A DNA stretch of 64,000 nt from Cardiobacterium hominis (GTDB lineage: Bacteria > Pseudomonadota > Gammaproteobacteria > Cardiobacteriales > Cardiobacteriaceae): assembly GCF_900637305.1 (NCBI RefSeq), contig NZ_LR134365.1, positions 2,410,501 through 2,474,500 of the forward strand. Direction: 5' to 3'. Within the stretch, counting starts at the first letter, position 1, and each line of letters starts with the position of its first letter. The position numbers were made by a program, and so were the translations under genes. The notes below the pieces were generated by a model. It had not been told where the DNA came from and did not search any database. It saw nothing but the letters and a program-made list of their open reading frames with translations. Positions 53,918 through 63,146 of the stretch are shown piece by piece.

Positions 53918-55252
53918 ATGGCAGAAAACCACACGACCGCGACCGCTTTCAGCAGCCTTCCCATTCACCCGGCCATACAAGAAGCGCTGGAAGACAACCG
54001 ACTCACCCACACCACGCCGATACAAGAAAAAACCCTGCCGCTGACCTTGGGCGGCCACGACGTCATGGGACTGGCGCAAACCGGAACCGGCAAAACCGCT
54101 GCCTTTCTCATCTCGCTCTACCACTACCTCCTCACCAACCCCGTCCACCCCAAAGCCAAAGGGCCGTGGGCGATAGTGCTGGCGCCCACGCGCGAACTGG
54201 CCGTACAAATCAAAAAAGACGCCGACCAAATCGGCGCTTACACCGGGCTGAACAGCCTTGCCATCTACGGCGGCGTCAGCATGGAACACCAACGCAACCT
54301 GCTGGAAAACGCGCCAATAGACATCATCATCGGCACGCCGGGGCGCATCATCGACCTCTACAAACAAAAAATCATCCGCCTGAAAAACATCGAAGTCTGC
54401 GTGCTCGACGAAGCCGACCGCATGTTTGACCTCGGCTTCATTGACGACGTGCGCTACCTCCTGCGGCAAATGCCGCCCGCGCACGAGCGCCTGAACCTCC
54501 TGTTCTCCGCGACCATGGCGCAAAAAGTGCAGGAACTCGCCTACGAATACTTCAACGCGCCGGAAACTGTAAGCATCGAAAGCGGGCAGGCCACCGCCGA
54601 CAACATCACCCAAATCCTCTACCACACCGCCAAACACGAAAAAACCCCGCTGCTCATCGGCCTCTTAAACCGCGACAAACCGGCGCGCAGCATGATCTTC
54701 CTCAACACCAAGCGCGACCTTGAACGCCTCTCCGTCGTCCTGGAGGCAAACGGCTACCCGAACGCCGCGCTTTCCGGCGACATCCCGCAGAAAAAACGGG
54801 AAAAAATCATCAAAGACTTCCAGAGCGGCGCGGTGAACATCGTCGTCGCGACCGACGTCGCCGCGCGCGGCCTGCATATCCCGGACGTTACCCACGTCTT
54901 CAACTACGATCTGCCGCAAGTCGCGGAAGACTACGTACACCGCATCGGCCGCACCGCGCGGGCGGGCGCTTCCGGCACTGCCATCAGCTTCGCCTGCGAA
55001 GAATACGTGTACTCGCTGCCGGAAATCGAACACTACATCCACAACAAACTGCCCGTCTTCCCGCTGGACGAAGAGCTGCTGGCCGACGTCATCCCGCCGA
55101 GCGAAGAAGCACTGCGCGCGCTCAACGAACAAAAAGCCGAACGCCTCGCCCGCAACGGCAACCGCCAACCGCGCGGCAACAAACCGGAAAGTCACCGTCG
55201 CCGCAACCCGCGCCACAAAAGCGGCAACCACGAACCCAACGGCAATCACTAA
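53918..55252 (+). CDS. rhlB: ATP-dependent RNA helicase RhlB
   Basis: DEAD-box helicase; the E. coli protein works in the RNA degradosome. The start is the ATG at 53918 after GAGAGA (444 residues). Motifs in order: AQTGTGKTAAF (I), PTRELAVQ (Ia), GTPGR (Ib), DEADRMFDLGF (II), SATM (III), FLNTKRDLERL (IV), ATDVAARGLHI (V) and HRIGRTARAG (VI). ISFACEEYVYSLPEIEHYI after motif VI is characteristic of RhlB. The C-terminal 40 residues are basic (Arg/Asn/His-rich), probably RNA-binding. Confidence 0.92.
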   Translation: MAENHTTATAFSSLPIHPAIQEALEDNRLTHTTPIQEKTLPLTLGGHDVMGLAQTGTGKTAAFLISLYHYLLTNPVHPKAKGPWAIVLAPTRELAVQIKKDADQIGAYTGLNSLAIYGGVSMEHQRNLLENAPIDIIIGTPGRIIDLYKQKIIRLKNIEVCVLDEADRMFDLGFIDDVRYLLRQMPPAHERLNLLFSATMAQKVQELAYEYFNAPETVSIESGQATADNITQILYHTAKHEKTPLLIGLLNRDKPARSMIFLNTKRDLERLSVVLEANGYPNAALSGDIPQKKREKIIKDFQSGAVNIVVATDVAARGLHIPDVTHVFNYDLPQVAEDYVHRIGRTARAGASGTAISFACEEYVYSLPEIEHYIHNKLPVFPLDEELLADVIPPSEEALRALNEQKAERLARNGNRQPRGNKPESHRRRNPRHKSGNHEPNGNH

Positions 55253-55264
55253 GTATCTGCCAAG

Positions 55265-55290
55265 AAAAAACCGCCATAAGGCGGTTTTTT
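55265..55290 (+). terminator. Terminator of rhlB
   Basis: AAAAAACCGCC pairs with GGCGGTTTTTT around loop ATAA, an 11-bp stem ending in six T. Confidence 0.92.
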
Positions 55291-55325
55291 CATAATATCG
55301 CGATGCCTTCCTTGCCCACACCCTA

Positions 55326-55439
55326 AGCGATACACGCAAAGTTCCGTACTCTGTACAAGGCGCGCCATCGAAGACAGTACGCGGTTGTATGGCGAGGTAG
55401 AGCAACACCATACGAGGCTTTGCGTGGATTGCTATAAAC
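55326..55439 (+). mobile_element. Correia-like MITE, copy A
   Basis: A 114-bp non-coding element. The left end AGCGATACACGCAAAG and the complement of the right end, AGCAATCCACGCAAAG, form imperfect terminal inverted repeats, extended by about seven more bases (18 of 23 match). Internal blocks ACAAGGCGCGCC, CGAAGACAGTA and TACGAGGCTTT recur in the same order at 34761-34954. Block order and words such as AGACAGTAC and GGCGAGG recall the Neisseria Correia element (from memory). It lies between the rhlB terminator and the next gene. Confidence 0.8.
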
Positions 55440-55446
55440 AAAATTT

Positions 55447-55454
55447 GCTATAGT
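55447..55454 (+). promoter_or_regulatory. Possible extended -10 promoter at the MITE edge
   Basis: TGCTATAGT follows the right end of the MITE and lies about 34 bp before the next ATG. The -35 region would fall inside the element. Confidence 0.45.
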
Positions 55455-55487
55455 TTTCCCGATTACACCACAACATAAGGACATCTC

Positions 55488-57452
55488 ATGACATTACGCA
55501 CTGCTATCATCGTCGCCGCACTAAGCGCCACTGCTGCCCATGCTGAAATGCACTATTTCGGTGGCCATTATCAATGCCGAAATCCATCCTATCTCAATAT
55601 GGCCATCGAATACGGCTCACCCACCCAAGCCAATATATGGTATTACAACCGCACCATGAGCAGCCCGTCTTTCCTCCAGGGCAAAGCAGAAAAATGGACA
55701 GAAAAAGGTGGTTATCTGGAAATTCCTTATAGCGATGACCTTGCCATTAAAGGTAAACAGGCGACCTGGATGCGCGATAAAGATAAAGCAGACGAAGACT
55801 GCACCACTTTTACGTTAACACCCAAAGAGAAACCGTTAACAGAATATGACCATTACCTCAAACTGCTCAAAGAAGTGAGTACAGATGACAAAGGCATGAA
55901 CGCCGTTAATACGGCCGAATTTGCATTACCACCGCGCGACATGCTCCCCGATCTGGATCGCACTGCCTACAGCGAACAAATCAAAACGGCAGAACAAGAC
56001 TACTGGAAACGTGCATTGGAAGATCGCGCCAAAGCAGCATTCACCCTACCCATAGATGGCGACGGCACAGCCTACATCAATAAAGTCAAACCCCTTTTCG
56101 GTACAGATATGGGGCCGAATGGCAGCATTGCCAAATTCGATTACAGCTGGCGCGAACAAGTCTATCGTGACCAAACCACTATGGCATACCGACTTGCCAT
56201 GAGTGGAGCAAATCCACAATTGGCGCGCTACAGCGATGACGAAATCTGTGCCCGCACCAAATACAATGACGGGCTTTATGGTGAACAGGCTGCAACATTT
56301 ATCGTAGGCGTCCCCTTCCCGTTCTGGGATCGGGATTTCACCCAGCCAGTCATTGATACTCTGCGTAAATGCGAACACACCAATTCAGCAAACTGGCTGG
56401 TCGAAAATTTCCCGAAAATCAACGCAGCCAGCGAACGCTATCGCGCAGTAAGCAATGAAATTCAGGCATTGCTTGCCAAACCGGATACTTACGAAACTTT
56501 TGTCGAAACGAATGGCTTGAGTCTCAAACCAGAAATATTGGAATTACAAAAGCTCAAAAATGAAGACATTGATATCTTCAGCGCCGGATTGCTTGAACAA
56601 AAACGCGGGCGCATAATCGAAGCCCTCAGTGAAGCATTGCCCGGACTTATTGACAAGAAACTACAAGAAAAAGACTATGACCGCTCCTATACTCTGTGTA
56701 ATGACGTCTTGCCTAATCATAACGACTTCCGTGCATTAAACCAGCTCTATCAAAATTGCACCGAAATAGCACCTGCCCGCATTGCGCAAACCACATTGGA
56801 TAAAGCGGTCGCCCGTGCAGAAAGCGCGGATACACTTAATGCCGCTGAAGCAGCAGACTGGCTGGTATTGCGGCGGGTTTACGATGCCCCGGAAGATGCA
56901 GTTGCGGCCGCTGAAGCAAAATTGAATGCCCCGCGACAACGCATTGCCGATTTGATATTGGTCACGGCAGAAAAAGCCATCGTCGCCAACCGCAATGAAA
57001 CCATCGACAAATCTATTTGCCCCGTAGCTTATGATGCGCCCGATATCATCAAAAACGCGATGAAACTTTGCGCTAGCCGTATCGGTGAACATAATGTGGC
57101 GGTAGAAGAAGCACAATGCGATGCGGCGGTGAATGCCGCAGGCAAAGCGCGAGAAATTGCCAATGCCAATATCCGCCTGTTCCTGGATGGTTATTTGGGT
57201 GGTCGTGAAAGAGAAATGAACATCCGCAAACTGATTTGCGACAGCCGTGGTCACATAGATATTGAAATTAGCGGAGATGGCTGGTTTGGCAGTGCCCGCG
57301 ATCTTACGCTTAAACTGGATGATAAAACAGTCAAAGCGGTTATTGAACCGGACAAAAATGGTGTGTGGATTGTTACGAAAGTCAAAGGTAAAACACCTAA
57401 AGATGGCTTTTCTCCTGCCGCCTGTTTGTTTGGCGACACATATTGCGAGTAA
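55488..57452 (+). CDS. Secreted Cys-containing protein of unknown function
   Basis: It has 654 residues; TAAGGA at 55476-55481 supports the start. A signal peptide (MTLRTAIIVAALSATAAHA, cut near 19) sends it to the periplasm or beyond. The mature chain has 12 Cys, enough for six disulfides, no later membrane helix and a mainly helical, charged middle. No known domain is recognised. Codon use is visibly more A+T-rich than its neighbours, and it lies alone behind a mobile repeat and ahead of a terminator, suggesting acquisition. It could be a host- or envelope-directed factor, but nothing in the sequence proves that. Confidence 0.85.
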   Translation: MTLRTAIIVAALSATAAHAEMHYFGGHYQCRNPSYLNMAIEYGSPTQANIWYYNRTMSSPSFLQGKAEKWTEKGGYLEIPYSDDLAIKGKQATWMRDKDKADEDCTTFTLTPKEKPLTEYDHYLKLLKEVSTDDKGMNAVNTAEFALPPRDMLPDLDRTAYSEQIKTAEQDYWKRALEDRAKAAFTLPIDGDGTAYINKVKPLFGTDMGPNGSIAKFDYSWREQVYRDQTTMAYRLAMSGANPQLARYSDDEICARTKYNDGLYGEQAATFIVGVPFPFWDRDFTQPVIDTLRKCEHTNSANWLVENFPKINAASERYRAVSNEIQALLAKPDTYETFVETNGLSLKPEILELQKLKNEDIDIFSAGLLEQKRGRIIEALSEALPGLIDKKLQEKDYDRSYTLCNDVLPNHNDFRALNQLYQNCTEIAPARIAQTTLDKAVARAESADTLNAAEAADWLVLRRVYDAPEDAVAAAEAKLNAPRQRIADLILVTAEKAIVANRNETIDKSICPVAYDAPDIIKNAMKLCASRIGEHNVAVEEAQCDAAVNAAGKAREIANANIRLFLDGYLGGREREMNIRKLICDSRGHIDIEISGDGWFGSARDLTLKLDDKTVKAVIEPDKNGVWIVTKVKGKTPKDGFSPAACLFGDTYCE

Positions 57453-57469
57453 TGCCATTGCATCAATTA

Positions 57470-57496
57470 AAACCCCGCCGTAGCGGGGTTTCTTTT
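57470..57496. terminator. Bidirectional terminator between the secreted-protein gene and clpA
   Basis: AAACCCCGC pairs with GCGGGGTTT around loop CGTA. T-rich tracts follow on both strands, serving the two convergent genes. Confidence 0.88.
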
Positions 57497-57513
57497 CTGG
57501 GCAACGGACGGCG

Positions 57514-59799
57514 TCAGATTTCCGGCAGTGCTTGCGGGGCGTCGCTGTTGGCGCTGATGTCGAGCGCCGGTGCGTCGTCGCGGATGGTGATTTGTACGTG
57601 GCCGCCGTGTTCTGCCAGTTCGCCGAAGAGCATTTGTTCGGCGAGCGGCTGTTTGATGTGTTTCTGGATGAGCCGCGCCATCGGCCGCGCACCCATTTTC
57701 GGGTCGTAGCCGTGTTGGCCGAGCCAGGCTTTGGCGGCGTCATCGAGGCTGATGCTGATGTGTTTGTCTTCGAGTTGTTGTTCGAGTTCGATGATGTATT
57801 TGTCGATGACGTGGCGGATGGCGTCCGCGCCGAGCGGGGCGAAGCGGATGATGGCATCCAGGCGGTTTCTGAATTCGGGGGTGAAGTGGCGTTTGATGGC
57901 CGCGTCCGCCTGCGCGTCGCTGGTTTCTTTGGTGTTGACCGCGGCGAAGCCGATGCGGTTTTTTTCCATTTCAAAGGCGCCGACGTTGCTGGTGAGGATG
58001 ATGATGAGGTTGCGGCAGTTGATTTCGCGGCCGTTGCTGTCGGTGACCTGGCCGTGGTCCATGATTTGCAGCAGCAGGTTCATGATGTCCGGGTGCGCTT
58101 TTTCGATTTCGTCGAGGAGCAGTACGGCGTGCGGGTTTTTCTGGATTTGTTCGGTGAGCAGTCCGCCTTGTTCGTGGCCGACGTAGCCGGGCGGCGCGCC
58201 GATGAGGCGGCTGATGGTGTGTGATTCCATGTATTCGCTCATGTCGTAGCGCAGCAGTTTGATGCCGAGTACGTGCGCGAGTTGGCGGCAGACTTCGGTT
58301 TTGCCGACGCCGGTCGGGCCGGTGAAGAGGAAGCTGCCGATGGGTTTTTCGGCGTCTCTGAGGCCGGCGCGGCTGAGTTTGATGGCGCTGGCGAGGTGTT
58401 CGATGGCTTCATTCTGGCCGAAGACGACGGTTTTGAGGTCGCGCTCCAGGGTTTTGAGTTGGTTGCGGTCGTCCTGGTTGACGCTTTTTTCGGGGATGCG
58501 GGCGACGCTGGCGACGAGTTTTTCGATCATGAGGGCGTCGATGGTGTCGCTGCGTTCGGTTTCGGGGAGGAGGTGCAGGCGCGCCCCGGCTTCGTCGATG
58601 AGATCGATGGCTTTGTCCGGCAAGCGGCGGTCGTTGATGTAGCGGTCGGAGAGGCGCACGGCGGCTTCGACGGCTTCGGCGCTGTAGCGGATGTGGTGGT
58701 AGGCTTCGTAGCGCGGGATGAGGCCTTGCAGGATGGCAATGGCGTCGTCAATGGCGGGCTCGGCAATGTCCACTTTTTGGAAGCGGCGGGCCAGCGCATG
58801 GTCTTTTTCGAAGATTTGCCGGTATTCTTTGTCGGTGGTGGCGCCGATGCAGCGCAGTTCGCCGTTGGCCAGCGCCGGTTTGATGAGGTTGGAGGCGTCC
58901 ATGCTGCTGCTGCTCGCCGCACCCGCGCCGATGATGGTGTGGATTTCGTCAATGAAGAGGATGGCATCGGGGATGGCGCGCAGTTCTTTGAGCAGCGCCT
59001 TGATGCGGTTTTCGAAGTCGCCGCGGTATTTGGTACCGGCGAGCAGTGAGCCGATGTCGAGGCTGTAGATGGTGGCTTTTTCGAGGATGGCGGGGACTTT
59101 GCCTTCGACGATGGCTTTGGCAAGGCCTTCGGCGATGGCGGTTTTGCCAACGCCTGCTTCGCCGACGAGGATGGGGTTGTTTTTGCGGCGGCGGCAGAGG
59201 GTCTGGATGGTGCGCTCGATTTCGGCGCTCCTGCCGATGAGCGGGTCAATGCGGCCTTCGCTGGCGCGCTGGTTGAGGTTCACCGCGTATTCTTTGAGGG
59301 CGGAGCGGCGCGGGGCTTCGCGGTTTTCTTCGTCGTCTTCGCGCGTGCCTTCGCTTTCTTTGGCGGTCTGTGCGGTACCGTGCGAGATGTAGTTGACGAG
59401 GTCAAGCCGCTGGATTTCTTGTTGGCGCAGGAAGTAGGCGGCGTAGCTGTCGCGTTCGCTGACGATGGCAACGAGCGCGTTCAGGCAGCTCACTTCTTTT
59501 TTGCCGGCGTTGCGCGCGTGCAGCACGGCGCGCTGGATCATGCGCTGGAAGGCGGTGGTCGGCTGGGTGACACGGCCGCTGTGTTCGGCGGGGAATTGCG
59601 GGCAGTGTTCGCTCAGGTAGCGGTTGAGTTGTTCGCGTAGCTGGGCGAGGTTGGCGCCGAAGCTGTGCAGGGCGTCGGTAACGCTGCGCTCGTCCAGGAG
59701 CGAGAGCAGCAGGTGTTCGAGGGTCAGGAATTCGTGGTTGGCGCTTTGGGCGCTGTGGTAGGCGCGGTCAATGGCTTTTTCCAGGGCGGTGGAGAGCAT
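57514..59799 (-). CDS. clpA: ATP-dependent Clp protease ATP-binding subunit ClpA
   Basis: AAA+ unfoldase feeding substrates, including N-degron proteins brought by ClpS, to ClpP. It has 761 residues (E. coli 758). The Clp_N double repeat (about 1-145) precedes the first AAA+ module (GEAGVGKTAIAEGLA; DEIHTIIGAG) and the second (GPTGVGKTEVCRQLA; DEIEKAHPDIMN). An Ile-Gly-Phe ClpP-docking loop is likely in NRIGFAA. clpS lies 14 bp upstream. Confidence 0.97.
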   Translation of the reverse strand: MLSTALEKAIDRAYHSAQSANHEFLTLEHLLLSLLDERSVTDALHSFGANLAQLREQLNRYLSEHCPQFPAEHSGRVTQPTTAFQRMIQRAVLHARNAGKKEVSCLNALVAIVSERDSYAAYFLRQQEIQRLDLVNYISHGTAQTAKESEGTREDDEENREAPRRSALKEYAVNLNQRASEGRIDPLIGRSAEIERTIQTLCRRRKNNPILVGEAGVGKTAIAEGLAKAIVEGKVPAILEKATIYSLDIGSLLAGTKYRGDFENRIKALLKELRAIPDAILFIDEIHTIIGAGAASSSSMDASNLIKPALANGELRCIGATTDKEYRQIFEKDHALARRFQKVDIAEPAIDDAIAILQGLIPRYEAYHHIRYSAEAVEAAVRLSDRYINDRRLPDKAIDLIDEAGARLHLLPETERSDTIDALMIEKLVASVARIPEKSVNQDDRNQLKTLERDLKTVVFGQNEAIEHLASAIKLSRAGLRDAEKPIGSFLFTGPTGVGKTEVCRQLAHVLGIKLLRYDMSEYMESHTISRLIGAPPGYVGHEQGGLLTEQIQKNPHAVLLLDEIEKAHPDIMNLLLQIMDHGQVTDSNGREINCRNLIIILTSNVGAFEMEKNRIGFAAVNTKETSDAQADAAIKRHFTPEFRNRLDAIIRFAPLGADAIRHVIDKYIIELEQQLEDKHISISLDDAAKAWLGQHGYDPKMGARPMARLIQKHIKQPLAEQMLFGELAEHGGHVQITIRDDAPALDISANSDAPQALPEI

Positions 59800-59813
59800 G
59801 GGGTTTCCTCGGT

Positions 59814-60128
59814 TTAGTGCGGTCGTAGCACGCAGAGCAACGGGTAGTTGTTGGCGCGTGCGTGTTCGATGACTTGGTTGACTTTGCTTTCGGCGATGTC
59901 AAAGGGGTAGATGCCGCAGACGCCGCTGCCCTGTTCGTGTACTTGGTACATGATGTCTTCGGCTTCGGCGAAGTTTTTGTTGAAGTAGCGCATCAGCACA
60001 TCCACGACGAAGTCCATCGTGGTGTAGTCGTCGTTCAAGAGGACGACTTCGTACTGGCGCGGCTCGCCCAGTTCGGGGTCGGCGGTAAGTGTCTCGGTAT
60101 CGGGGTCGAAATCGTGTTGCGGGCTCAT
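59814..60128 (-). CDS. clpS: ClpAP adaptor ClpS
   Basis: Binds proteins with N-terminal Leu, Phe, Tyr or Trp and passes them to ClpA. It has 104 residues (E. coli 106). A flexible acidic N-terminus is followed by the conserved [18 protein letters not shown] and [17 protein letters not shown]. It is the first gene of the clpS-clpA unit, divergent from the M61 peptidase gene. Confidence 0.96.
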   Translation of the reverse strand: MSPQHDFDPDTETLTADPELGEPRQYEVVLLNDDYTTMDFVVDVLMRYFNKNFAEAEDIMYQVHEQGSGVCGIYPFDIAESKVNQVIEHARANNYPLLCVLRPH

Positions 60129-60194
60129 GGCAGGGTCTTTGGTTACAGGCGCAGAGATGGCGGCGGCGCGCCTTTTTTCAAGAGCGACGGGGGC

Positions 60195-60224
60195 GCGGAT
60201 GATAAAATAGCGGTAATCATCCGC
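60195..60224. promoter_or_regulatory. Inverted repeat ahead of the M61 peptidase gene
   Basis: Perfect 9-bp arms GCGGATGAT and ATCATCCGC flank 12 bases that include a -10-like TAAAAT. The ATG follows 12 bp later. It may be an operator or a 5' UTR hairpin in the divergent clpS gap. Confidence 0.5.
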
Positions 60225-60236
60225 ATCGAGGTCATT

Positions 60237-62057
60237 ATGTCAGCTTCTGCCATTTCTTACCACGTCAGCCCCGCGCCCGGCGGGCACCGTTTCAGCGTGC
60301 AACAGCGCGTTCCGGTTGCTCCCGGCAGCGAAGTGGTCTTCTATATGCCGATATGGATACCCGGCAGTTATATGCGCCGCGACTTCGCCCGCTTCCTCTC
60401 GCGCCTTGCCATCACGGACGCCGACGGCAACGCCATACCGTTCAGCTTTGACAACCCCTCGCGCTGGCGGCTGCGCGTACCCAACGGCTGCCACGAACTG
60501 CGCCTGACTTACCACATCTACGCGCGCGACATCTCCGTGCGCGGCAATTACCTCGACCACGAACGCGGTTTCCTGAACCCCTGCGCCAGCTGCCTTGCCA
60601 TCGAAGGCAGCGAACACCTGCCGCACCGTTTAGTATTGGCGCTCGAAGGCCACCGCGCCGGCTGGCAAATCATGGGCGCGCAGACCGGCGCCGACGGCGC
60701 CTACTGGTTCGACAACTACGACCACCTCATCGACACCCCGCTGATGTTCGCCGCCGAACTCACCGTCCTGCCGTTTACCGCCGGCGGCGTGCCGCACGAC
60801 ATCGTCCTCAGCGGCAAGACCTGGGACTACGACCACGAACGCCTGCGCCGCGATGTCCAGACCGTCTGCCGCGAAGCCGTCCTCCTCTTTGGCGGCCTGC
60901 CCGCCATGCCGCGCTACACCTTCCTCCTCCATCTGGGCGACAACATCTACGGCGGCCTCGAACACTGCCGCTCCACCCTGCTCATGGCCTCGCGCAACAG
61001 CCTGCCCAAACCGGACAACAGCAACAACCAGCGCTACATCCAGCTCCTCGGCCTCTTCTCGCACGAATACTTCCACACCTGGAACGTGAAAGCCATGCGG
61101 CCGCGCGAATACCAGCACTACGAACTCCAACAAGAACAGCCCACCGAAATGCTGTGGCTGTTTGAAGGCTACACCGCCTACTTCGACAACCTCCTCCTCG
61201 TCAGAAGCGGCGTCATCGACGTGCAGACCTACCTCAACCTCCTCGCCGAAGACATCGCCCGCTACCGCCAAACCCCCGGCCGCGAACACCAAACCCTCGC
61301 CCAGTCCAGCTATGAAGCCTGGACCAAACTCTACAACGGCGGCGAAGACACCGCGAACAGCAGCACCAGCTACTACATCCAGGGCTCACTCGCCGCCTGG
61401 AGCCTGGACGCCTGGCTGCGCGCGCACAGCGACGACGGCGTCAGCCTGCAAATGCTCATGCACCGCCTCTGGCACGACTACCACCAACACGGCGCCGGCC
61501 TGGACGAAGAACGCTTCCTCCGCCTCACAGCCGACCTCCTGCCCGAAGACCTCGAACCGGCGCTGCGCGGCTTCCTGCACCGCCTGAACCACAGCACCGA
61601 AGCACTGCCGCTGGAAGAAGTCGCGGCCTACCTCGGCCTCACCATCCACATGCAAACGGCGGCAAGCCCCGGCGAACTGCGCAGCGACGCCCCCGAACAC
61701 CGCCGCCACCAAAGCAGCCCCGGCATCCGCTGGAAACAGCAGGGCGGGCGCTACCTCGTCAGCCGCATTGACGAAAACAGCCCAGCAGCGCTGGCAGGCA
61801 TCGCCATGGACGACGACATCATCGCCGTCAACGGCTACCGCGCGACAGACGACCAACTCGAACGCCACCTGCACCACGCCGCGCCCGGCAACGCCGCGCT
61901 GCTGCACATCTTCCGCGACAACATCCTGGAAGCCATCGCCTTCACCCTCCGCCCCGCCCCGGCAGACAGCTGCAACATCAGCCGCGACCCGGACGCGCCA
62001 AGCGCCGCGCGCACCCGCCGCCGCCACTGGCTCAACCGCCAGCACGACAACGAATAA
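60237..62057 (+). CDS. M61 family metallopeptidase with PDZ domain
   Basis: It has 606 residues from the ATG at 60237. The zinc motif is HEYFH ([15 protein letters not shown]) with the third ligand Glu in [10 protein letters not shown], the layout of M61 glycyl aminopeptidases. An N-terminal beta domain ([13 protein letters not shown]) is typical. A C-terminal PDZ-like domain occupies about 490-580 ([20 protein letters not shown]). No signal peptide is seen, so a cytosolic location is likely. The physiological substrate is unknown. Confidence 0.9.
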   Translation: MSASAISYHVSPAPGGHRFSVQQRVPVAPGSEVVFYMPIWIPGSYMRRDFARFLSRLAITDADGNAIPFSFDNPSRWRLRVPNGCHELRLTYHIYARDISVRGNYLDHERGFLNPCASCLAIEGSEHLPHRLVLALEGHRAGWQIMGAQTGADGAYWFDNYDHLIDTPLMFAAELTVLPFTAGGVPHDIVLSGKTWDYDHERLRRDVQTVCREAVLLFGGLPAMPRYTFLLHLGDNIYGGLEHCRSTLLMASRNSLPKPDNSNNQRYIQLLGLFSHEYFHTWNVKAMRPREYQHYELQQEQPTEMLWLFEGYTAYFDNLLLVRSGVIDVQTYLNLLAEDIARYRQTPGREHQTLAQSSYEAWTKLYNGGEDTANSSTSYYIQGSLAAWSLDAWLRAHSDDGVSLQMLMHRLWHDYHQHGAGLDEERFLRLTADLLPEDLEPALRGFLHRLNHSTEALPLEEVAAYLGLTIHMQTAASPGELRSDAPEHRRHQSSPGIRWKQQGGRYLVSRIDENSPAALAGIAMDDDIIAVNGYRATDDQLERHLHHAAPGNAALLHIFRDNILEAIAFTLRPAPADSCNISRDPDAPSAARTRRRHWLNRQHDNE

Positions 62058-62102
62058 AACCCCTTCGCGCCACGAACCCCAAGCACAAATCAGGAACGCC
62101 CC

Positions 62103-63134
62103 ATGCAAACCCTCACCCTCCCCACCCCGGACGACCTGCACATCCACCTGCGCGACGGCGCCGCCCTGACCCGCACCGTCCCCGACGCCGCCGCCCAATG
62201 CGCACGCGCGCTCATCATGCCCAACCTCACCCCCGCCGTGGATACCCTGGACGCCGTCACCGCCTACCGCGAGCGCATTCTCGCCCACATCCCGGCGGAC
62301 AAAACCTTCACCCCGCTGATGAGCCTCTATCTCAGCGACAGCCTCACCCCGGAAACCGTGCTGGCGGCGAAAACGGCGGGCGTCGTCGCCATCAAATGGT
62401 ATCCCAAAGGCGCGACCACCAACTCCGCCCAGGGCGTCGCCGACCCGCAAAAACTCGACCCGATACTGGAAGCGATGCAACAGGCGGGACTGCTGCTCCT
62501 CATCCACGGCGAAGTCACGACCGACGGCGTGGACATCTTCGACCGCGAAGCCACCTTCATCGACACCACTCTGGAACCGTTACGCCGCCGCTTCCCGCGC
62601 CTGCGCATCGTCCTCGAACACATCACCACCGCGCACGCCGTCGCCTACATCCAAAGCCAAGGCGACAACCTCGCCGCCACCATCACCGCGCACCACCTGC
62701 TCTATAACCGCAATGCGCTGCTTGTCGGCGGTCTCAAACCGCACTACTACTGCCTGCCCATCCTCAAAACCGAAGCCGACCGCCGCGCGCTGCTTGCCGC
62801 CGTCGCCAGCGGCGACCCGCGTTACTTCATGGGCACAGACAGCGCACCGCATCCGCGCCACGCCAAAGAAAACGCCTGCGGCTGCGCGGGCTGCTACACC
62901 GGCCACGCCACCCTGCCGTTCTACGCCGCCGCCTTCGAGCAGGCGGGCGCGCTGGACAAACTCGCCGCCTTCGCCGCAAGACACGGCGCCAACTACTACG
63001 GCCTGCCCTACAACAGCGGCGAAATCACCCTCGAACGCCGCGCGCAAACCTTCCCGACCAGCCTGCCCTACGGCGACAGCGAACTCGTCCCCTTCCTCGC
63101 GGGCGAAACCTGGCCGTGGCGCATCGCCGCATAA
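62103..63134 (+). CDS. pyrC: Dihydroorotase
   Basis: Zinc amidohydrolase that cyclises carbamoyl aspartate to dihydroorotate in pyrimidine synthesis. It has 343 residues (E. coli 348). Zinc ligands H13 and H15 (DDLHIHLRDG), the carbamylated K98 (AIKWYPKGATTNS) and the metal Asp in GTDSAPHPRHAKE are present, marking the class II PyrC form. It lies 45 bp after the M61 gene and 12 bp before the amidohydrolase gene. Confidence 0.97.
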   Translation: MQTLTLPTPDDLHIHLRDGAALTRTVPDAAAQCARALIMPNLTPAVDTLDAVTAYRERILAHIPADKTFTPLMSLYLSDSLTPETVLAAKTAGVVAIKWYPKGATTNSAQGVADPQKLDPILEAMQQAGLLLLIHGEVTTDGVDIFDREATFIDTTLEPLRRRFPRLRIVLEHITTAHAVAYIQSQGDNLAATITAHHLLYNRNALLVGGLKPHYYCLPILKTEADRRALLAAVASGDPRYFMGTDSAPHPRHAKENACGCAGCYTGHATLPFYAAAFEQAGALDKLAAFAARHGANYYGLPYNSGEITLERRAQTFPTSLPYGDSELVPFLAGETWPWRIAA

Positions 63135-63146
63135 CCCGGAGCGCCC

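Noticed and set aside
56736-57974. 412-codon minus-strand ORF
   Set aside because: It joins antisense of the secreted-protein gene to an out-of-frame part of clpA across a bidirectional terminator.
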